Source of the DNA: Alteromonas portus
GTDB taxonomy: Bacteria; Pseudomonadota; Gammaproteobacteria; Enterobacterales; Alteromonadaceae
Direction of reading: 5' to 3'
Length of the DNA: 64,000 nucleotides
Assembly: GCF_005117025.1 (NCBI RefSeq)
Contig: NZ_SWCO01000003.1
Span: 124,001-188,000 of the forward strand
Every line of letters starts with the position of its first letter. The stretch's first letter is position 1. Positions 19,069 through 28,171 of this stretch are shown here, piece by piece. A program made the position numbers and the translations under genes. Under the pieces are notes generated by a model. That model was not told the DNA's origin. It did not search any database and saw nothing but the letters and a program-made list of their open reading frames with translations.

Positions 19069-19921
19069 AATTAAACTATCATCACTTTTTGAACTTGAGA
19101 CAGTAGAAGCGGGGATTTATCGAGGTCAAAGCTGGGATTTAGGCTTCCGCGCCTTGTTTGGTGGACAAGTTCTGGGTCAAGCATTAGCCGCAGCCTATGA
19201 AACCGTGGAGGCAGGAAGAGTCGCACACTCGTTTCATACTTATTTTTTACTACCCGGCGATGCTAAAAAGCCCGTGGTTTACGATGTCGAAATAGTGCGA
19301 GACGGCAGAAGCTTCTCTGCTAGACGGGTTAAAGCCATTCAGGATGGTAGAAATATTTTCTATATGACCGCGTCATTCCAGGTGCCACAAGAAGGTATGG
19401 AGCATCAGAACCCAATAATGCCCGATGTGCCTGCGCCGGAAGACGTGCAGTCCGATATAGAATTCTATGAAGCTAACTTTAACAAAATTGCACGGCCTAT
19501 GCAGGAAGCACTGAGTTACCATAAGCCTGTAGATATTCGTACTATAGATGCGGCTAACTCGTATCATTCAGCTAAGCGTGAGCCGACCCGCTATATCTGG
19601 TTAAAAGCAAGAGATACAATGAACGCATCACTATCTGTACATCAAGCCGCGCTTGCCTATGCATCAGATTACCACTTTCTTAGCACATCCCTTCAACCTC
19701 ACGGTGTTGCGGTAACCGATAAGTCACTTCGCATTGCAACCATCGATCACGCTATGTGGTTCCATCGCCCAATAAATATGAATGAATGGCTATTATACGC
19801 GATGGAGAGCCCTTTCAGTGGAGGGGCAAGAGGCTTGGTTCGCGGACAAATTTTTAACCAAAGCGGTGAGCTTGTCGCATCGACCATGCAAGAAGGTCTC
19901 ATGAGAAAAGTAGACGAATAG
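19061..19921 (+). CDS. tesB: Acyl-CoA thioesterase II
   Basis: A 286-residue double-hotdog thioesterase expected to hydrolyse medium- to long-chain acyl-CoA. Family features are the N-terminal hotdog with [20 protein letters not shown] and [14 protein letters not shown], and the C-terminal hotdog with [16 protein letters not shown] and [20 protein letters not shown], which contain the Asp/Thr/Gln catalytic positions. The ATG at 19061 is preferred; an in-frame TTG at 19043 would add six residues (MKRTHT) that look like upstream reading. It overlaps the kinase-like gene by eight bases and is ten bases from the gamma-carbonic-anhydrase gene. Confidence 0.92.
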   Translation: MSEIKLSSLFELETVEAGIYRGQSWDLGFRALFGGQVLGQALAAAYETVEAGRVAHSFHTYFLLPGDAKKPVVYDVEIVRDGRSFSARRVKAIQDGRNIFYMTASFQVPQEGMEHQNPIMPDVPAPEDVQSDIEFYEANFNKIARPMQEALSYHKPVDIRTIDAANSYHSAKREPTRYIWLKARDTMNASLSVHQAALAYASDYHFLSTSLQPHGVAVTDKSLRIATIDHAMWFHRPINMNEWLLYAMESPFSGGARGLVRGQIFNQSGELVASTMQEGLMRKVDE

Positions 19922-19931
19922 GAAAACAGTT

Positions 19932-20456
19932 ATGCGCTATAAATTAGGTACAACGTCACCGCAGGTTCATGAAAGTACATTTATTGCGCCTGGCGCACAT
20001 GTAATTGGCAATGTTGAGCTAAAAACAGGTTCGAGCGTCTGGTTCAATGCAGTAATACGCGGCGATATGGATAAAATCACGATTGGTGAGAATACAAATA
20101 TCCAAGACGGCAGCGTACTACACACCGATGCTGGCATTCCTTTAGTGTTGGGTGAAGGCGTAACAGTAGGGCATAAGGTCATGCTGCACGGATGTGAGAT
20201 AGGTGACTATTCATTAGTTGGTATTAATGCTGTTGTATTAAATGGTGCAAAAGTTGGAAAATATTGCATTATTGGCGCTAACGCATTGATTAAAGAAAAC
20301 ATGGAAATCCCAGATTACAGTTTAGTCGTGGGATCGCCTGGAAAGGTTATAAGGACTATGGACGAAAGCATTCAACCGAAGTTGAAGGCGTCCGCCGACC
20401 ACTATGTTAACAACGCAAAATCATATAAAGCGTCATTGCAGCCAATAGATGACTAA
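19932..20456 (+). CDS. yrdA: Gamma-class carbonic anhydrase-like hexapeptide-repeat protein (YrdA family)
   Basis: A 174-residue left-handed beta-helix protein of the gamma-carbonic-anhydrase/PaaY/YrdA group. Hexapeptide repeats run from about residue 10 to 140 ([28 protein letters not shown] and others). The three metal-ligand histidines are visible in [19 protein letters not shown] and the same MLHGCEIG segment. Zinc binding is therefore likely, though YrdA-type proteins have often shown weak or no carbonic anhydrase activity. It is the last gene of the kinase-tesB-yrdA group. Confidence 0.88.
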   Translation: MRYKLGTTSPQVHESTFIAPGAHVIGNVELKTGSSVWFNAVIRGDMDKITIGENTNIQDGSVLHTDAGIPLVLGEGVTVGHKVMLHGCEIGDYSLVGINAVVLNGAKVGKYCIIGANALIKENMEIPDYSLVVGSPGKVIRTMDESIQPKLKASADHYVNNAKSYKASLQPIDD

Positions 20457-20976
20457 ATTTTAAGCGGAATTTGTAGTCGCAATTTTGTTTCCCCATAAAA
20501 AATGCCCAGAACAAACGTTCCGGGCCTAGGGGAATGGCTCATTGCTGAGCCGTGCGCTAACTTTTACAGGGAGAGTTTAAATAAAATATTTTAAACGGAC
20601 AATGATTATAGAATACATTTGTTTATTTTATAAACAATTTATGTGTGAATTTTATCTTACACTCTCAACAATATTTAAATTGTAGAACTATTACGTTACT
20701 TATCAATGAACTAAAATCTGGTCGGATGTGATGTTTTTTTAATATTTAAAGTGTACATATCATATCCACATATTGACCACATTTTATCCACTTAAAGAAA
20801 GTTTCTTCCTTTATACCTCTATTAAATATCTTAAAGCATTCCCATTCATGTTATTTATGTTCAATACAGACGGTTGTACCATGCCATTATCCTTGTAGTA
20901 TGTCGCTAACGCTAATGTTAAACGTTTATAACAGAGATTATAAAAACAGGCCCTTACATTCATACGAGGATGGATT
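20457..20976. other. 520-base AT-rich intergenic region with hairpins
   Basis: There is no convincing gene here. At 20504-20525 an imperfect hairpin (GCCCAGAAC-AAAC-GTTCCGGGC) lacks a T-tract and may be a weak terminator for yrdA. At 20619-20637 there is a perfect inverted repeat, TTGTTTA-TTTTA-TAAACAA, in very AT-rich sequence. The last 60 bases hold the aminotransferase ribosome site (GAGGATG) and presumably its promoter. A long open frame on the minus strand at 20811-21545 is the antisense shadow of the aminotransferase. Confidence 0.5.
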
Positions 20977-22098
20977 ATGCAATCATTTTCTACTTTTATA
21001 CCCCCTGAACGAACTTTGATGGGTCCAGGACCATCCGACGTTAACCCTCGAATTCTAAATGCCATGGCGAGACCAACGCTAGGCCACCTCGATCCGTTAT
21101 TCATTGAGTTAATGGACCAAACCAAACAGCTATTACAATACGCGTTTAAAACCGAGAATGCTTTAACTATGCCTATTTCTGCTCCGGGTTCTGCTGGCAT
21201 GGAGGCATGTTTTGTTAATCTCGTAGAGCCAGGCGATAAAGTGTTGGTTTGCATAAATGGTGTATTCGGCAATCGAATGGTCGAAAACGTTGAACGATGC
21301 GGTGGTGAAGCCCTTACTGTTAATAACATATGGGGAGAGCAAACTGATCTTAACGCCGTTGAAGATACCCTTAAAGCGAATCCTGATATTAAGGTTCTCG
21401 CCTTTGTACATGCCGAAACATCAACAGGCGTTCGCAATGACGCTAAAGCACTCTGTGAGTTAGCTAGAAAATATGATTGCCTTAGTATTGTGGATGCAGT
21501 TACCTCACTTGGCGGTATTGAATTAGACGTTGACGGTTGGGGCATCGACGCTATTTATTCTGGCTCGCAGAAATGCTTGAGTTGCGTACCGGGAATCTCT
21601 CCCGTTTCATTTAGTGACAAAGCGGTTAGCGTTATTCAAAATCGAAAAACGAAAGTTCAAAGCTGGTTTTTAGATATGAACCTGATCGTTGGATACTGGG
21701 GGCAGGGGGCAAAACGTGCCTACCACCACACAGCGCCAGTTAACAGCATGTACGCCATGTATGAAGCGCTTCTAATTTTAAAAGAAGAAGGGTTAGAAAA
21801 TGCGTGGCAACGTCACGCTTTGAGTCATGAAAAACTTGCACATGGGTTAAGCGAACTTGGGCTCGAACTAACAGTAGACAGTGCTTATCGTTTACCTCAA
21901 TTGAATGTTGTGAAAATTCCAGACGGCGTAGACGATGCTGCTGTTCGCAAGCAATTGCTTGAAGATTTCAATTTGGAAATTGGCGCAGGGTTGGGCGATC
22001 ATGCAGGTAAAGTATGGCGAATTGGTCTTATGGGGTACGCATGTAAACCCCGTAATATAGACCACTGCCTCGCTGCATTACGTACTGTTTTAAAGTAA
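20977..22098 (+). CDS. Class V pyridoxal-phosphate aminotransferase (alanine/serine-glyoxylate type)
   Basis: A 373-residue fold-type I aminotransferase close to alanine-glyoxylate and serine-glyoxylate (serine-pyruvate) aminotransferases. The N-terminal signature is LMGPGPSDVNPRILNAMARP. The phosphate-binding and Asp motif is IVDAVTSLGGIELDVDGWG. The PLP lysine is K199 in SGSQKCLSCVPG, and a carboxylate-binding arginine is near the C-terminus in GKVWRIGLMGYACKPRN. Substrate choice (alanine, serine or 2-aminoethylphosphonate-like) cannot be decided by eye. It is monocistronic, with long AT-rich gaps on both sides. Confidence 0.85.
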   Translation: MQSFSTFIPPERTLMGPGPSDVNPRILNAMARPTLGHLDPLFIELMDQTKQLLQYAFKTENALTMPISAPGSAGMEACFVNLVEPGDKVLVCINGVFGNRMVENVERCGGEALTVNNIWGEQTDLNAVEDTLKANPDIKVLAFVHAETSTGVRNDAKALCELARKYDCLSIVDAVTSLGGIELDVDGWGIDAIYSGSQKCLSCVPGISPVSFSDKAVSVIQNRKTKVQSWFLDMNLIVGYWGQGAKRAYHHTAPVNSMYAMYEALLILKEEGLENAWQRHALSHEKLAHGLSELGLELTVDSAYRLPQLNVVKIPDGVDDAAVRKQLLEDFNLEIGAGLGDHAGKVWRIGLMGYACKPRNIDHCLAALRTVLK

Positions 22099-22200
22099 AA
22101 TTAATATAGATGGTCTTTACTGTACGTTCTTGCAGTACACAGGTACTGCCAAAAGACGCCTGAAATCATACGTAAAAGGTCAATTGGCTCTGAAATTACA

Positions 22201-22239
22201 GCCAACACGTTCAGCGATGTGCTCAACTGAACTGTTGGC
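22201..22239 (+). terminator. Long stem-loop downstream of the aminotransferase gene
   Basis: The arms GCCAACA(C)GTTCAG and CTGAACTGTTGGC pair over 13 base pairs with one bulged C and a 12-base loop. TTATTCTAGTTT follows, a poor T-tract, so it may be a terminator, an mRNA-stabilising 3' end or part of a small RNA. The rest of the 361-base gap (22099-22459) holds small GTACTG-type palindromes near 22120-22150 and the AAGGA ribosome site of the next gene. I see no gene in it. Confidence 0.55.
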
Positions 22240-22459
22240 TTATTCTAGTTTAAAATACTAACGCAACTTAGCTTCCCACTTAAAATTCTCTTTATTTGAC
22301 TCTTACCTTATAAAACACGCATCTTGGCGAAGCGCTATCTATTGTTGTCTCAGTTCAGTGCTAACATTTCAATTTGGGCGTATATTCATAAACTATTCAG
22401 TTCAACACATTTATCCTTTAGGAAACCTAATAGAAAGGCGCTAGTAAAAAGGAATCTCT

Positions 22460-23191
22460 ATGAAAATGATCACGCTTACAAAATCATGCACCACGGCAAA
22501 AAGTGTATTCGCCAAAGCGCTATTGGCATCTTCACTCTTAGCTTTATCCGCACCAATGGTATCTGCACAGGCCGCTCAAGAAGCAGTTATAAATGTCCAA
22601 GGAGTAGGGGCGGTAGAAGTGACACCAAACGCTTACTCAGTAACACTCGTCGTTGAAGAAGAAGGTAACACAGTAGGTAAACTGAACAGTCAGCTTGATT
22701 CGGACCTGCGCTCCATTGTTAAGTTCTTGCTAAATCAAGGTATAGAAGAAAAACATATTCAGAGTATGCAGGTACGCTTACAACCTCGTTATATCAATAC
22801 GCCTCAAGGCCGTCAGCAAGAGGGTTTTACGTTGTCACGAGATATCACCGTTACATCTACTGACCTTGAAACATACGATAAAGTGCTTGATGGCGTACTG
22901 AAACGTGGTGTTGATCGTATTCAACAATTTAATTTTATATCAGTTGGCGAGGGTGATGCTTACCAAAAAGCATTGATTGCGGCTGTTAGAGACGCAAAGC
23001 ATCGTGCACAGTTATTAGCAAAAGAATTAGAGATTGAAGTAGGTGAAGTTGTTGCAATCTCAGAATCTGGTGGCAATATGCCGATTCCAGTAATGCGCGC
23101 AGAAGCTTTTGCCAAGGACATGTCTATGTCTTTACCTGGTCAGGAGAAAATAGAAGCGCGTATTAGTGTGTCTTTTAACATTGTTCAATAG
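22460..23191 (+). CDS. Periplasmic SIMPL-domain protein (DUF541, YggE-like)
   Basis: A 243-residue exported protein with a Sec signal peptide ending at about VSAQA (residues 1-37) and a SIMPL/DUF541 domain from about residue 42 to the end. Family features are INVQGVGAVEVTPNAYSVTL near the start and EGFTLSRDITVTSTDLETYD in the middle. Family members are linked to resistance to oxidative stress (YggE) or assembly into large rings (BP26), but no specific biochemical role is assured. It sits 12 bases upstream of msrC, so the two may be one operon, which fits an oxidative-stress theme. Confidence 0.85.
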   Translation: MKMITLTKSCTTAKSVFAKALLASSLLALSAPMVSAQAAQEAVINVQGVGAVEVTPNAYSVTLVVEEEGNTVGKLNSQLDSDLRSIVKFLLNQGIEEKHIQSMQVRLQPRYINTPQGRQQEGFTLSRDITVTSTDLETYDKVLDGVLKRGVDRIQQFNFISVGEGDAYQKALIAAVRDAKHRAQLLAKELEIEVGEVVAISESGGNMPIPVMRAEAFAKDMSMSLPGQEKIEARISVSFNIVQ

Positions 23192-23203
23192 CAGGAAATT
23201 CGT

Positions 23204-23659
23204 TTGAAAGAACAACAGTACAGCCAGTTAATCGCTCAAGCTAAAAGCTTAGTTAGTGGCGAGCGCGATCTCATCGCAAATATGGCCAACATTAGTGCGC
23301 TTCTTTTTAATAACCTTGAAGAGGTGAATTGGGCAGGCTTTTATCTTTTTAAAGAGGATCAACTTGTTCTTGGCCCATTTCAAGGACAACCCGCTTGTAT
23401 TCGCATACCACTAGGAAAAGGCGTTTGCGGAACGAGTGCAAGTACCAGAACCGTTCAACGCATCGCAGATGTGCATCAATTTGAAGGGCATATTGCATGT
23501 GATGCTGCGTCAAATTCTGAGATTGTTGTTCCGCTAGTAATTAACGATTCACTTGTTGGTGTACTCGATATCGACAGCCCTGTTTTTGAGCGCTTTACTG
23601 AAGAAGACGAAAAAGGGCTTGTTGAAATTGCTAAAATTCTTATGGATTCGCAGAAATAA
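23204..23659 (+). CDS. msrC: Free methionine-(R)-sulfoxide reductase, GAF domain
   Basis: A 151-residue GAF-fold enzyme that reduces free L-methionine-(R)-sulfoxide. Family motifs are INWAGFYLF-like VNWAGFYLFKEDQLVLGPFQ, QPACIRIPLGKGVCGTSA and HIACDAASNSEIVVPL, which hold the three cysteines used in catalysis. The start is TTG with an AGGA site eight bases upstream, and no in-frame ATG lies close. The neighbourhood msrC-(small gene)-proQ-prc is conserved in order with Escherichia coli. Confidence 0.92.
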   Translation: MKEQQYSQLIAQAKSLVSGERDLIANMANISALLFNNLEEVNWAGFYLFKEDQLVLGPFQGQPACIRIPLGKGVCGTSASTRTVQRIADVHQFEGHIACDAASNSEIVVPLVINDSLVGVLDIDSPVFERFTEEDEKGLVEIAKILMDSQK

Positions 23660-23661
23660 TT

Positions 23662-23952
23662 ATGAAATCCAGTGTTGATATTCACGTCGTTTTATCCACG
23701 TTCGAAGATATGGAAGACTTTCACGATGACCCAGATGAGGCATCTGAACGTTTAAATTTTATCTTGCACGCCGTTTACGACAACGCGGAAGAAGATATTG
23801 AAACACAGCGTTTAGAGCAAATTTTGCACTACGCATGGGAGTCTTGGCAACAAGATAAGCATTTATTAGAAATAGATGACGACGAATTGCTCGATTGGGT
23901 TGACCACACGCTGGCAACTTGGGATGATGCAAGTAACGATGAAATCTCCTGA
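23662..23952 (+). CDS. Small acidic protein of unknown function between msrC and proQ
   Basis: A 96-residue, strongly acidic protein (many Asp and Glu) without a signal peptide or membrane segment, predicted to be mostly helical, with several tryptophans (YAWESWQQD, LLDWVDHTLATWDD). It starts two bases after the msrC stop codon and ends 16 bases before proQ, so it is almost certainly co-expressed with them. I recognise no family. Its position next to the RNA chaperone ProQ makes a cytoplasmic regulatory or partner role possible, but that is inference. Confidence 0.7.
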   Translation: MKSSVDIHVVLSTFEDMEDFHDDPDEASERLNFILHAVYDNAEEDIETQRLEQILHYAWESWQQDKHLLEIDDDELLDWVDHTLATWDDASNDEIS

Positions 23953-23968
23953 ATAATTTAGAAAGTTA

Positions 23969-24637
23969 ATGGAATCACCAGAGAAGTTTAATAACAGTAA
24001 GGAAGTAATAGCTTTCCTTGCAGAGACCTTTCCGAAGTGCTTTAGCATTGAAGGCGAGGCCCGCCCACTTAAGATCGGTATTTTTCAAGATCTTGCAGCA
24101 CGTTTAGAAGAAGAGGAACGGGTTAGCAAAACCCTTCTTCGTTCTACACTACGTCATTACACCAACAGTTGGCGCTATCTCCATAGCATCAAAGAAGGTG
24201 CACATCGAGTTGACCTAGATGGTGTTGAAGGCGATGCAATTGAAAAAGAACACGCTGATCATGCGCAGCAGCAGTTAGAGGAAAGCAAAGCAAAAGCGGC
24301 TGAAAAGCGCAAAGCCAAGCTAGCTCAACAACCTAAGCGAAAAGATAAACGTCAATTTAATCGTCCAAAAGGTGAAAAATCTGCAAATTCGGACCATGCT
24401 GATAGTAAGCGCGGAACTAAACCGAAAAATAACAGACCAAACAGTACACCACCTGCAAAATTGACAGATAGCGATTTACAACAAGGTACTCAAGTTACCG
24501 TTAAGCTGGGTAAAGCACCTATGCCAGCAGTAATTACCGAAGTTGCTAAAGATGGCATTCACGTTCAGTTAGACTCAGGCATGGTAGTTAAAGTAAACGC
24601 AGACGCTTTACGTTTGGCACGCTCCAAGAGGTCGTAA
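23969..24637 (+). CDS. proQ: RNA chaperone ProQ
   Basis: A 222-residue global RNA-binding protein. The N-terminal FinO/ProQ domain (about 1-120) includes FPKCFSIEGEARPLKIGIFQ and LRSTLRHYTNSWRYL. A lysine-rich linker follows (about 100-170). The C-terminal Tudor-like domain contains GTQVTVKLGKAPMPAVITEV. The linker contains several low-complexity basic stretches typical of the family. The stop codon is three bases before the prc start, as in other gammaproteobacteria where the two genes adjoin. Confidence 0.94.
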   Translation: MESPEKFNNSKEVIAFLAETFPKCFSIEGEARPLKIGIFQDLAARLEEEERVSKTLLRSTLRHYTNSWRYLHSIKEGAHRVDLDGVEGDAIEKEHADHAQQQLEESKAKAAEKRKAKLAQQPKRKDKRQFNRPKGEKSANSDHADSKRGTKPKNNRPNSTPPAKLTDSDLQQGTQVTVKLGKAPMPAVITEVAKDGIHVQLDSGMVVKVNADALRLARSKRS

Positions 24638-24640
24638 AAT

Positions 24641-26683
24641 ATGAGAGACATCCTTCGAATTTCCATCGCCAGTGCTTTTCTTACCGTTGGGGTAGGAGCA
24701 GGCGCAGTTACGTCAACACCTGAGGTAGACGAGCTTCCTATTTTACAACAGGAATCTCAACACAGTGTTGCAGCTAAGCGAGTAAGCGCGCTTTTTACCA
24801 GGGCGCATTACAAGGAAATATCGTTGGATGATGCACTCTCGGCCAGAGTTTATCAGCGGTTTATCGATTCGTTAGATCACAATAAACAGGTATTACTGTT
24901 GTCAGATGTGGTTAGTTTTGAAAAATACCGCACGCTATTTGATGACGCTCTGAGCAAAGGCAATCTTTCTGTTGCCTACGATATGTACAATGTAAGTGCG
25001 AAGCGTCGAATTGAACGTTACGAGTTTGCACTTGCACTGTTAGAAAAGGGCCCCTTTGATTTTGAAAAAGAAGGCGACAAGTTCTTTTATGACAGAGAAG
25101 ACGCCGAATGGCCTACCAGCAAAGCTGAGTTAGATGAAATTTGGCGTCAGCGTGTGAAGTACGACGCGTTGAACCTTATTCTTGCTGACAAAACGTGGGA
25201 AGAAGCAAAAGAACTTCTCACTAAACGCTACACGCGAGCGATAAAACGCACTAAGCAAGCGAAAAGCGAAGACGTTTTTCAAACCGCAATGAATGCGTTT
25301 GCTCGTACAATAGAAGCCCACACAAGCTATTTATCTCCGCGCAATGCTGAACGGTTCCAAATGGACATGAACTTGTCCTTTGAAGGGATTGGAGCAGTAC
25401 TTCAAAGTGAAGATGACTACACTGTGATTAAGAGCGTTGTTCCTGGTGGCCCTGCTGACGAGTCAGGTGCCATTAAACCAGAAGATAAAATTGTTGGTGT
25501 AGCGCAAGACGACGATGAGTTCGTTGATGTGATTGGCTGGCGTTTAGACGAAGTGGTTGAACTTATAAAAGGCCCGAAAGGGAGCACGGTTCGTCTACAG
25601 GTTGAAAAGGGCGCGAGTGATTCAAAGACGACTTCAGTGGTTAGCTTAACACGCGATAAGATTAAGTTAGAGGACCGCGCAGCGAAATCGGAAGTATATG
25701 TTCCAGAAACTGGCCCTCACGCGGGTGAACCTCTAGGTGTTATCACTATTCCAAGCTTTTACAACAACCTCAGTATGGATGTTGCTAAAGAAATAGAGAG
25801 CTTAAAAGCGCAAAATGTCAAAGGCGTTATCGTAGACTTACGCGGTAATGGCGGTGGTTCATTAACTGAAGCGACCTTGTTAACAGGCTTGTTTATCGAA
25901 AAAGGTCCTGTGGTTCAAATTCGATACGGTCAAAGCAAAGTTAGCGTTAACCGTGATACAGACGGCGAAGTGGCTTATGATGGCCCGTTAACCGTATTGG
26001 TTGATAGATATAGCGCGTCTGCATCAGAAATCTTTGCGGCAGCGATGCAAGACTATAACCGCGCACTTATTGTTGGCGAGCAGACGTTTGGTAAAGGAAC
26101 CGTCCAGCAACACCGCGGTTTAGGTAAAATTTACGACCTTTATGATAACCCGCTGGGCAGTGTTCAATTCACGATTGCCAAGTTCTATCGTATCGATGGC
26201 GGCAGCACTCAGCACAAAGGGGTAATTCCAGATATTCTTTATCCCTCAGCAGTAGAACCGGCTGAGTGGGGAGAAAGCCAAGCTGAAAATGCATTACCTT
26301 GGGATAGTATTAACCGTGCTAACTATACAACATTCGCAGATGGTACCGCTGCACTTGATGTGTTAACAGCAAAACACAACAAGCGTATTTTGCAAGACCC
26401 TGAGTTTTCTTATATTCAAGACGACATAAAAGAGTATAAGGAAAACAAGGATAAAAACTTCATTTCTCTAGTGAAGTCTGTTCGTGAAGCCGAGAAGAAA
26501 GAGGCAGAAGAGAAATCACTTGCCCGTGCTAACGAACGTTTACAGCGAATGGGCATGGAAACTGTCACAACATTGGACGACCTACCTGAAGATATGGAAG
26601 AATTAGATCCATTCTTGGATGAGGCAGCCAACATTACATTCGACATGATCGAAACAGGCCGTTACGCTATCACAAGAAACTAA
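24641..26683 (+). CDS. prc: Periplasmic tail-specific protease Prc (S41A)
   Basis: A 680-residue carboxy-terminal processing protease acting in the periplasm on lipoproteins and on peptidoglycan enzymes. A signal peptide covers about residues 1-22. An N-terminal helical domain, a PDZ domain (about 240-330, with GIGAVLQSEDDYTVIKSVVP) and the S41 catalytic domain follow. The Ser-Lys dyad is Ser460 in YSASASEIF and Lys485 in TFGKGTVQQ, spaced 25 residues as in Escherichia coli Prc. The C-terminal DUF3340 region is also present. It is the last gene of the msrC-proQ-prc group, closed by a strong terminator. Confidence 0.94.
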   Translation: MRDILRISIASAFLTVGVGAGAVTSTPEVDELPILQQESQHSVAAKRVSALFTRAHYKEISLDDALSARVYQRFIDSLDHNKQVLLLSDVVSFEKYRTLFDDALSKGNLSVAYDMYNVSAKRRIERYEFALALLEKGPFDFEKEGDKFFYDREDAEWPTSKAELDEIWRQRVKYDALNLILADKTWEEAKELLTKRYTRAIKRTKQAKSEDVFQTAMNAFARTIEAHTSYLSPRNAERFQMDMNLSFEGIGAVLQSEDDYTVIKSVVPGGPADESGAIKPEDKIVGVAQDDDEFVDVIGWRLDEVVELIKGPKGSTVRLQVEKGASDSKTTSVVSLTRDKIKLEDRAAKSEVYVPETGPHAGEPLGVITIPSFYNNLSMDVAKEIESLKAQNVKGVIVDLRGNGGGSLTEATLLTGLFIEKGPVVQIRYGQSKVSVNRDTDGEVAYDGPLTVLVDRYSASASEIFAAAMQDYNRALIVGEQTFGKGTVQQHRGLGKIYDLYDNPLGSVQFTIAKFYRIDGGSTQHKGVIPDILYPSAVEPAEWGESQAENALPWDSINRANYTTFADGTAALDVLTAKHNKRILQDPEFSYIQDDIKEYKENKDKNFISLVKSVREAEKKEAEEKSLARANERLQRMGMETVTTLDDLPEDMEELDPFLDEAANITFDMIETGRYAITRN

Positions 26684-26691
26684 GTGATTAG

Positions 26692-26725
26692 AAAAAAGGG
26701 CTGGTCTAGGGCCAGCCCTTTTTTT
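26692..26725 (+). terminator. Intrinsic terminator after prc
   Basis: A-run, GGGCTGG, short loop, CCAGCCC and seven T residues, 10-40 bases past the prc stop codon. Confidence 0.9.
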
Positions 26726-26765
26726 GTGTCTATAAATTATTAAAACAATAATAAAGGGAAATAAC

Positions 26766-28100
26766 ATGGCTATCAGAGGCGAATTTTCCTCTCGAATAGG
26801 GTTCGTGCTAGCAGCGGCAGGCTCAGCAGTAGGACTAGGTAATATTTGGGGCTTTCCTACAAAGGTAGCAAGTAATGGCGGTGCAGCATTTGTTCTCGTT
26901 TATTTACTTCTCGCTTTTGTTCTCGCTTATCCCGTACTTATGGCAGAACTCATCATTGGACGTAGTTCACGTTCAAATATGGTTGACGCATTAGGTAAAA
27001 TATCAGGCAATTTCATCGGAAGGCTAACGGGTATCTGGGGCTGCGTTACCGTATCACTTATCCTTGCGTTTTACGCTATTGTGGGTGGGTGGATGTTAGT
27101 TTATTTTGCCGATGCTGCTGTTAGCATGGTTGGATTAACGAGCGCTAGCGATTGGCTACTTACCTCTTCGGTTACGCGTAATGTAATTTTTTGCTTCTTA
27201 TTCATGGCGTTAACCGCATTTATCGTTGTTGGTGGCGTAAAGTCTGGTATTGAGAAGTGGTCAGTACGCCTGATGCCCACATTAGTTATTCTCATTCTTG
27301 CATTGATTGTTTATGTAAGCCTACAGCCGGGTGCTGTCGAAGGATGGTCCGCTTACTTGGTTCCTGACTTTTCCCGCGTTCTAGACCCAGACTTGTTAAT
27401 CAACGCCATGGGACAAGCATTTTTCTCAATGTCGCTAGGTGTGGGTACCATGCTGGTTTATGGCTCATACCTGAGTAAAAATGAAAACCTACCTAGCATT
27501 GGTGCATCGGTAGCGCTTGTCGATATCGGTGTTGCGGTGATAGCAGGTATGCTTATCATTCCGGCCATGTATGTTGCGCTAAACAATGGCGTTGAAATAT
27601 TCACACCAGAAGGTGCGTTAATTCAGGGTGACACGCTGATTTTTAAAGTACTACCAGCACTGTTTGACACCATTGGAACAGTAGGACTTTTCGTTGCCTT
27701 CACGTTTTTCGCTTTAATGGCAATTGCGGCAGTCACGTCTTCAATTTCAATGTTAGAAGTGCCAGTTGCGTTCATGGTAGAAAGTAAGGGGCTTCAGCGC
27801 CAACCAGCTGTGCTGTTGATGGCGTCAGTTATCTTTATATTGAGCTGTATTATTATTTTTAATTTTGAAGCTTTGTTCGGCTTTGTTATCGCATTAACTA
27901 CCGAGTATAGCCAACCGTTGCTAGGACTCGCCTTGTGTATTTTCGCGGGTTGGGTGTGGCGCAGAGATGCAATACTTGATGAACTTAAACAAGGGGACGA
28001 GTTTGCTGAACACAGCATTTTCTGGAAAATTTGGCCTTGGTACGTACGCTTTGTGTGTCCTGTTATCATTGCGCTTATGTTCTATCGCTCAGTTTTCTAA
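26766..28100 (+). CDS. Sodium-dependent transporter, NSS (SNF) family
   Basis: A 444-residue inner-membrane symporter with about 11 hydrophobic segments. The N-terminus has the NSS sodium- and substrate-site motif GSAVGLGNIWGFP, preceded by FSSRIGFVLAAA. It resembles the bacterial short NSS proteins (LeuT, TnaT, MhsT type) that import hydrophobic or aromatic amino acids with sodium. The substrate cannot be read from the sequence. A sodium/proton antiporter gene follows after 71 bases, which fits a shared sodium economy in a marine cell. Confidence 0.9.
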   Translation: MAIRGEFSSRIGFVLAAAGSAVGLGNIWGFPTKVASNGGAAFVLVYLLLAFVLAYPVLMAELIIGRSSRSNMVDALGKISGNFIGRLTGIWGCVTVSLILAFYAIVGGWMLVYFADAAVSMVGLTSASDWLLTSSVTRNVIFCFLFMALTAFIVVGGVKSGIEKWSVRLMPTLVILILALIVYVSLQPGAVEGWSAYLVPDFSRVLDPDLLINAMGQAFFSMSLGVGTMLVYGSYLSKNENLPSIGASVALVDIGVAVIAGMLIIPAMYVALNNGVEIFTPEGALIQGDTLIFKVLPALFDTIGTVGLFVAFTFFALMAIAAVTSSISMLEVPVAFMVESKGLQRQPAVLLMASVIFILSCIIIFNFEALFGFVIALTTEYSQPLLGLALCIFAGWVWRRDAILDELKQGDEFAEHSIFWKIWPWYVRFVCPVIIALMFYRSVF

Positions 28101-28171
28101 CGCACTCTGGTAAAAACAGACAGCTCGCTTAACGCGTTACAAATACAATAATAAGGTTTTAAAAAACGACA

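Noticed and set aside
20504-20525. Terminator after the gamma-carbonic-anhydrase gene
   Set aside because: The stem has a mismatch and is not followed by T residues, so it was recorded only as a hairpin in the intergenic entry.
20811-21545. 244-residue open frame on the minus strand
   Set aside because: It is antisense to the aminotransferase gene for most of its length, has no family features, and the plus-strand frame has clear PLP motifs.
22324-22656. 110-residue plus-strand frame overlapping the start of the SIMPL gene
   Set aside because: Out of frame with the signal peptide of the real gene, starts with TTG, and has no ribosome site or domain.
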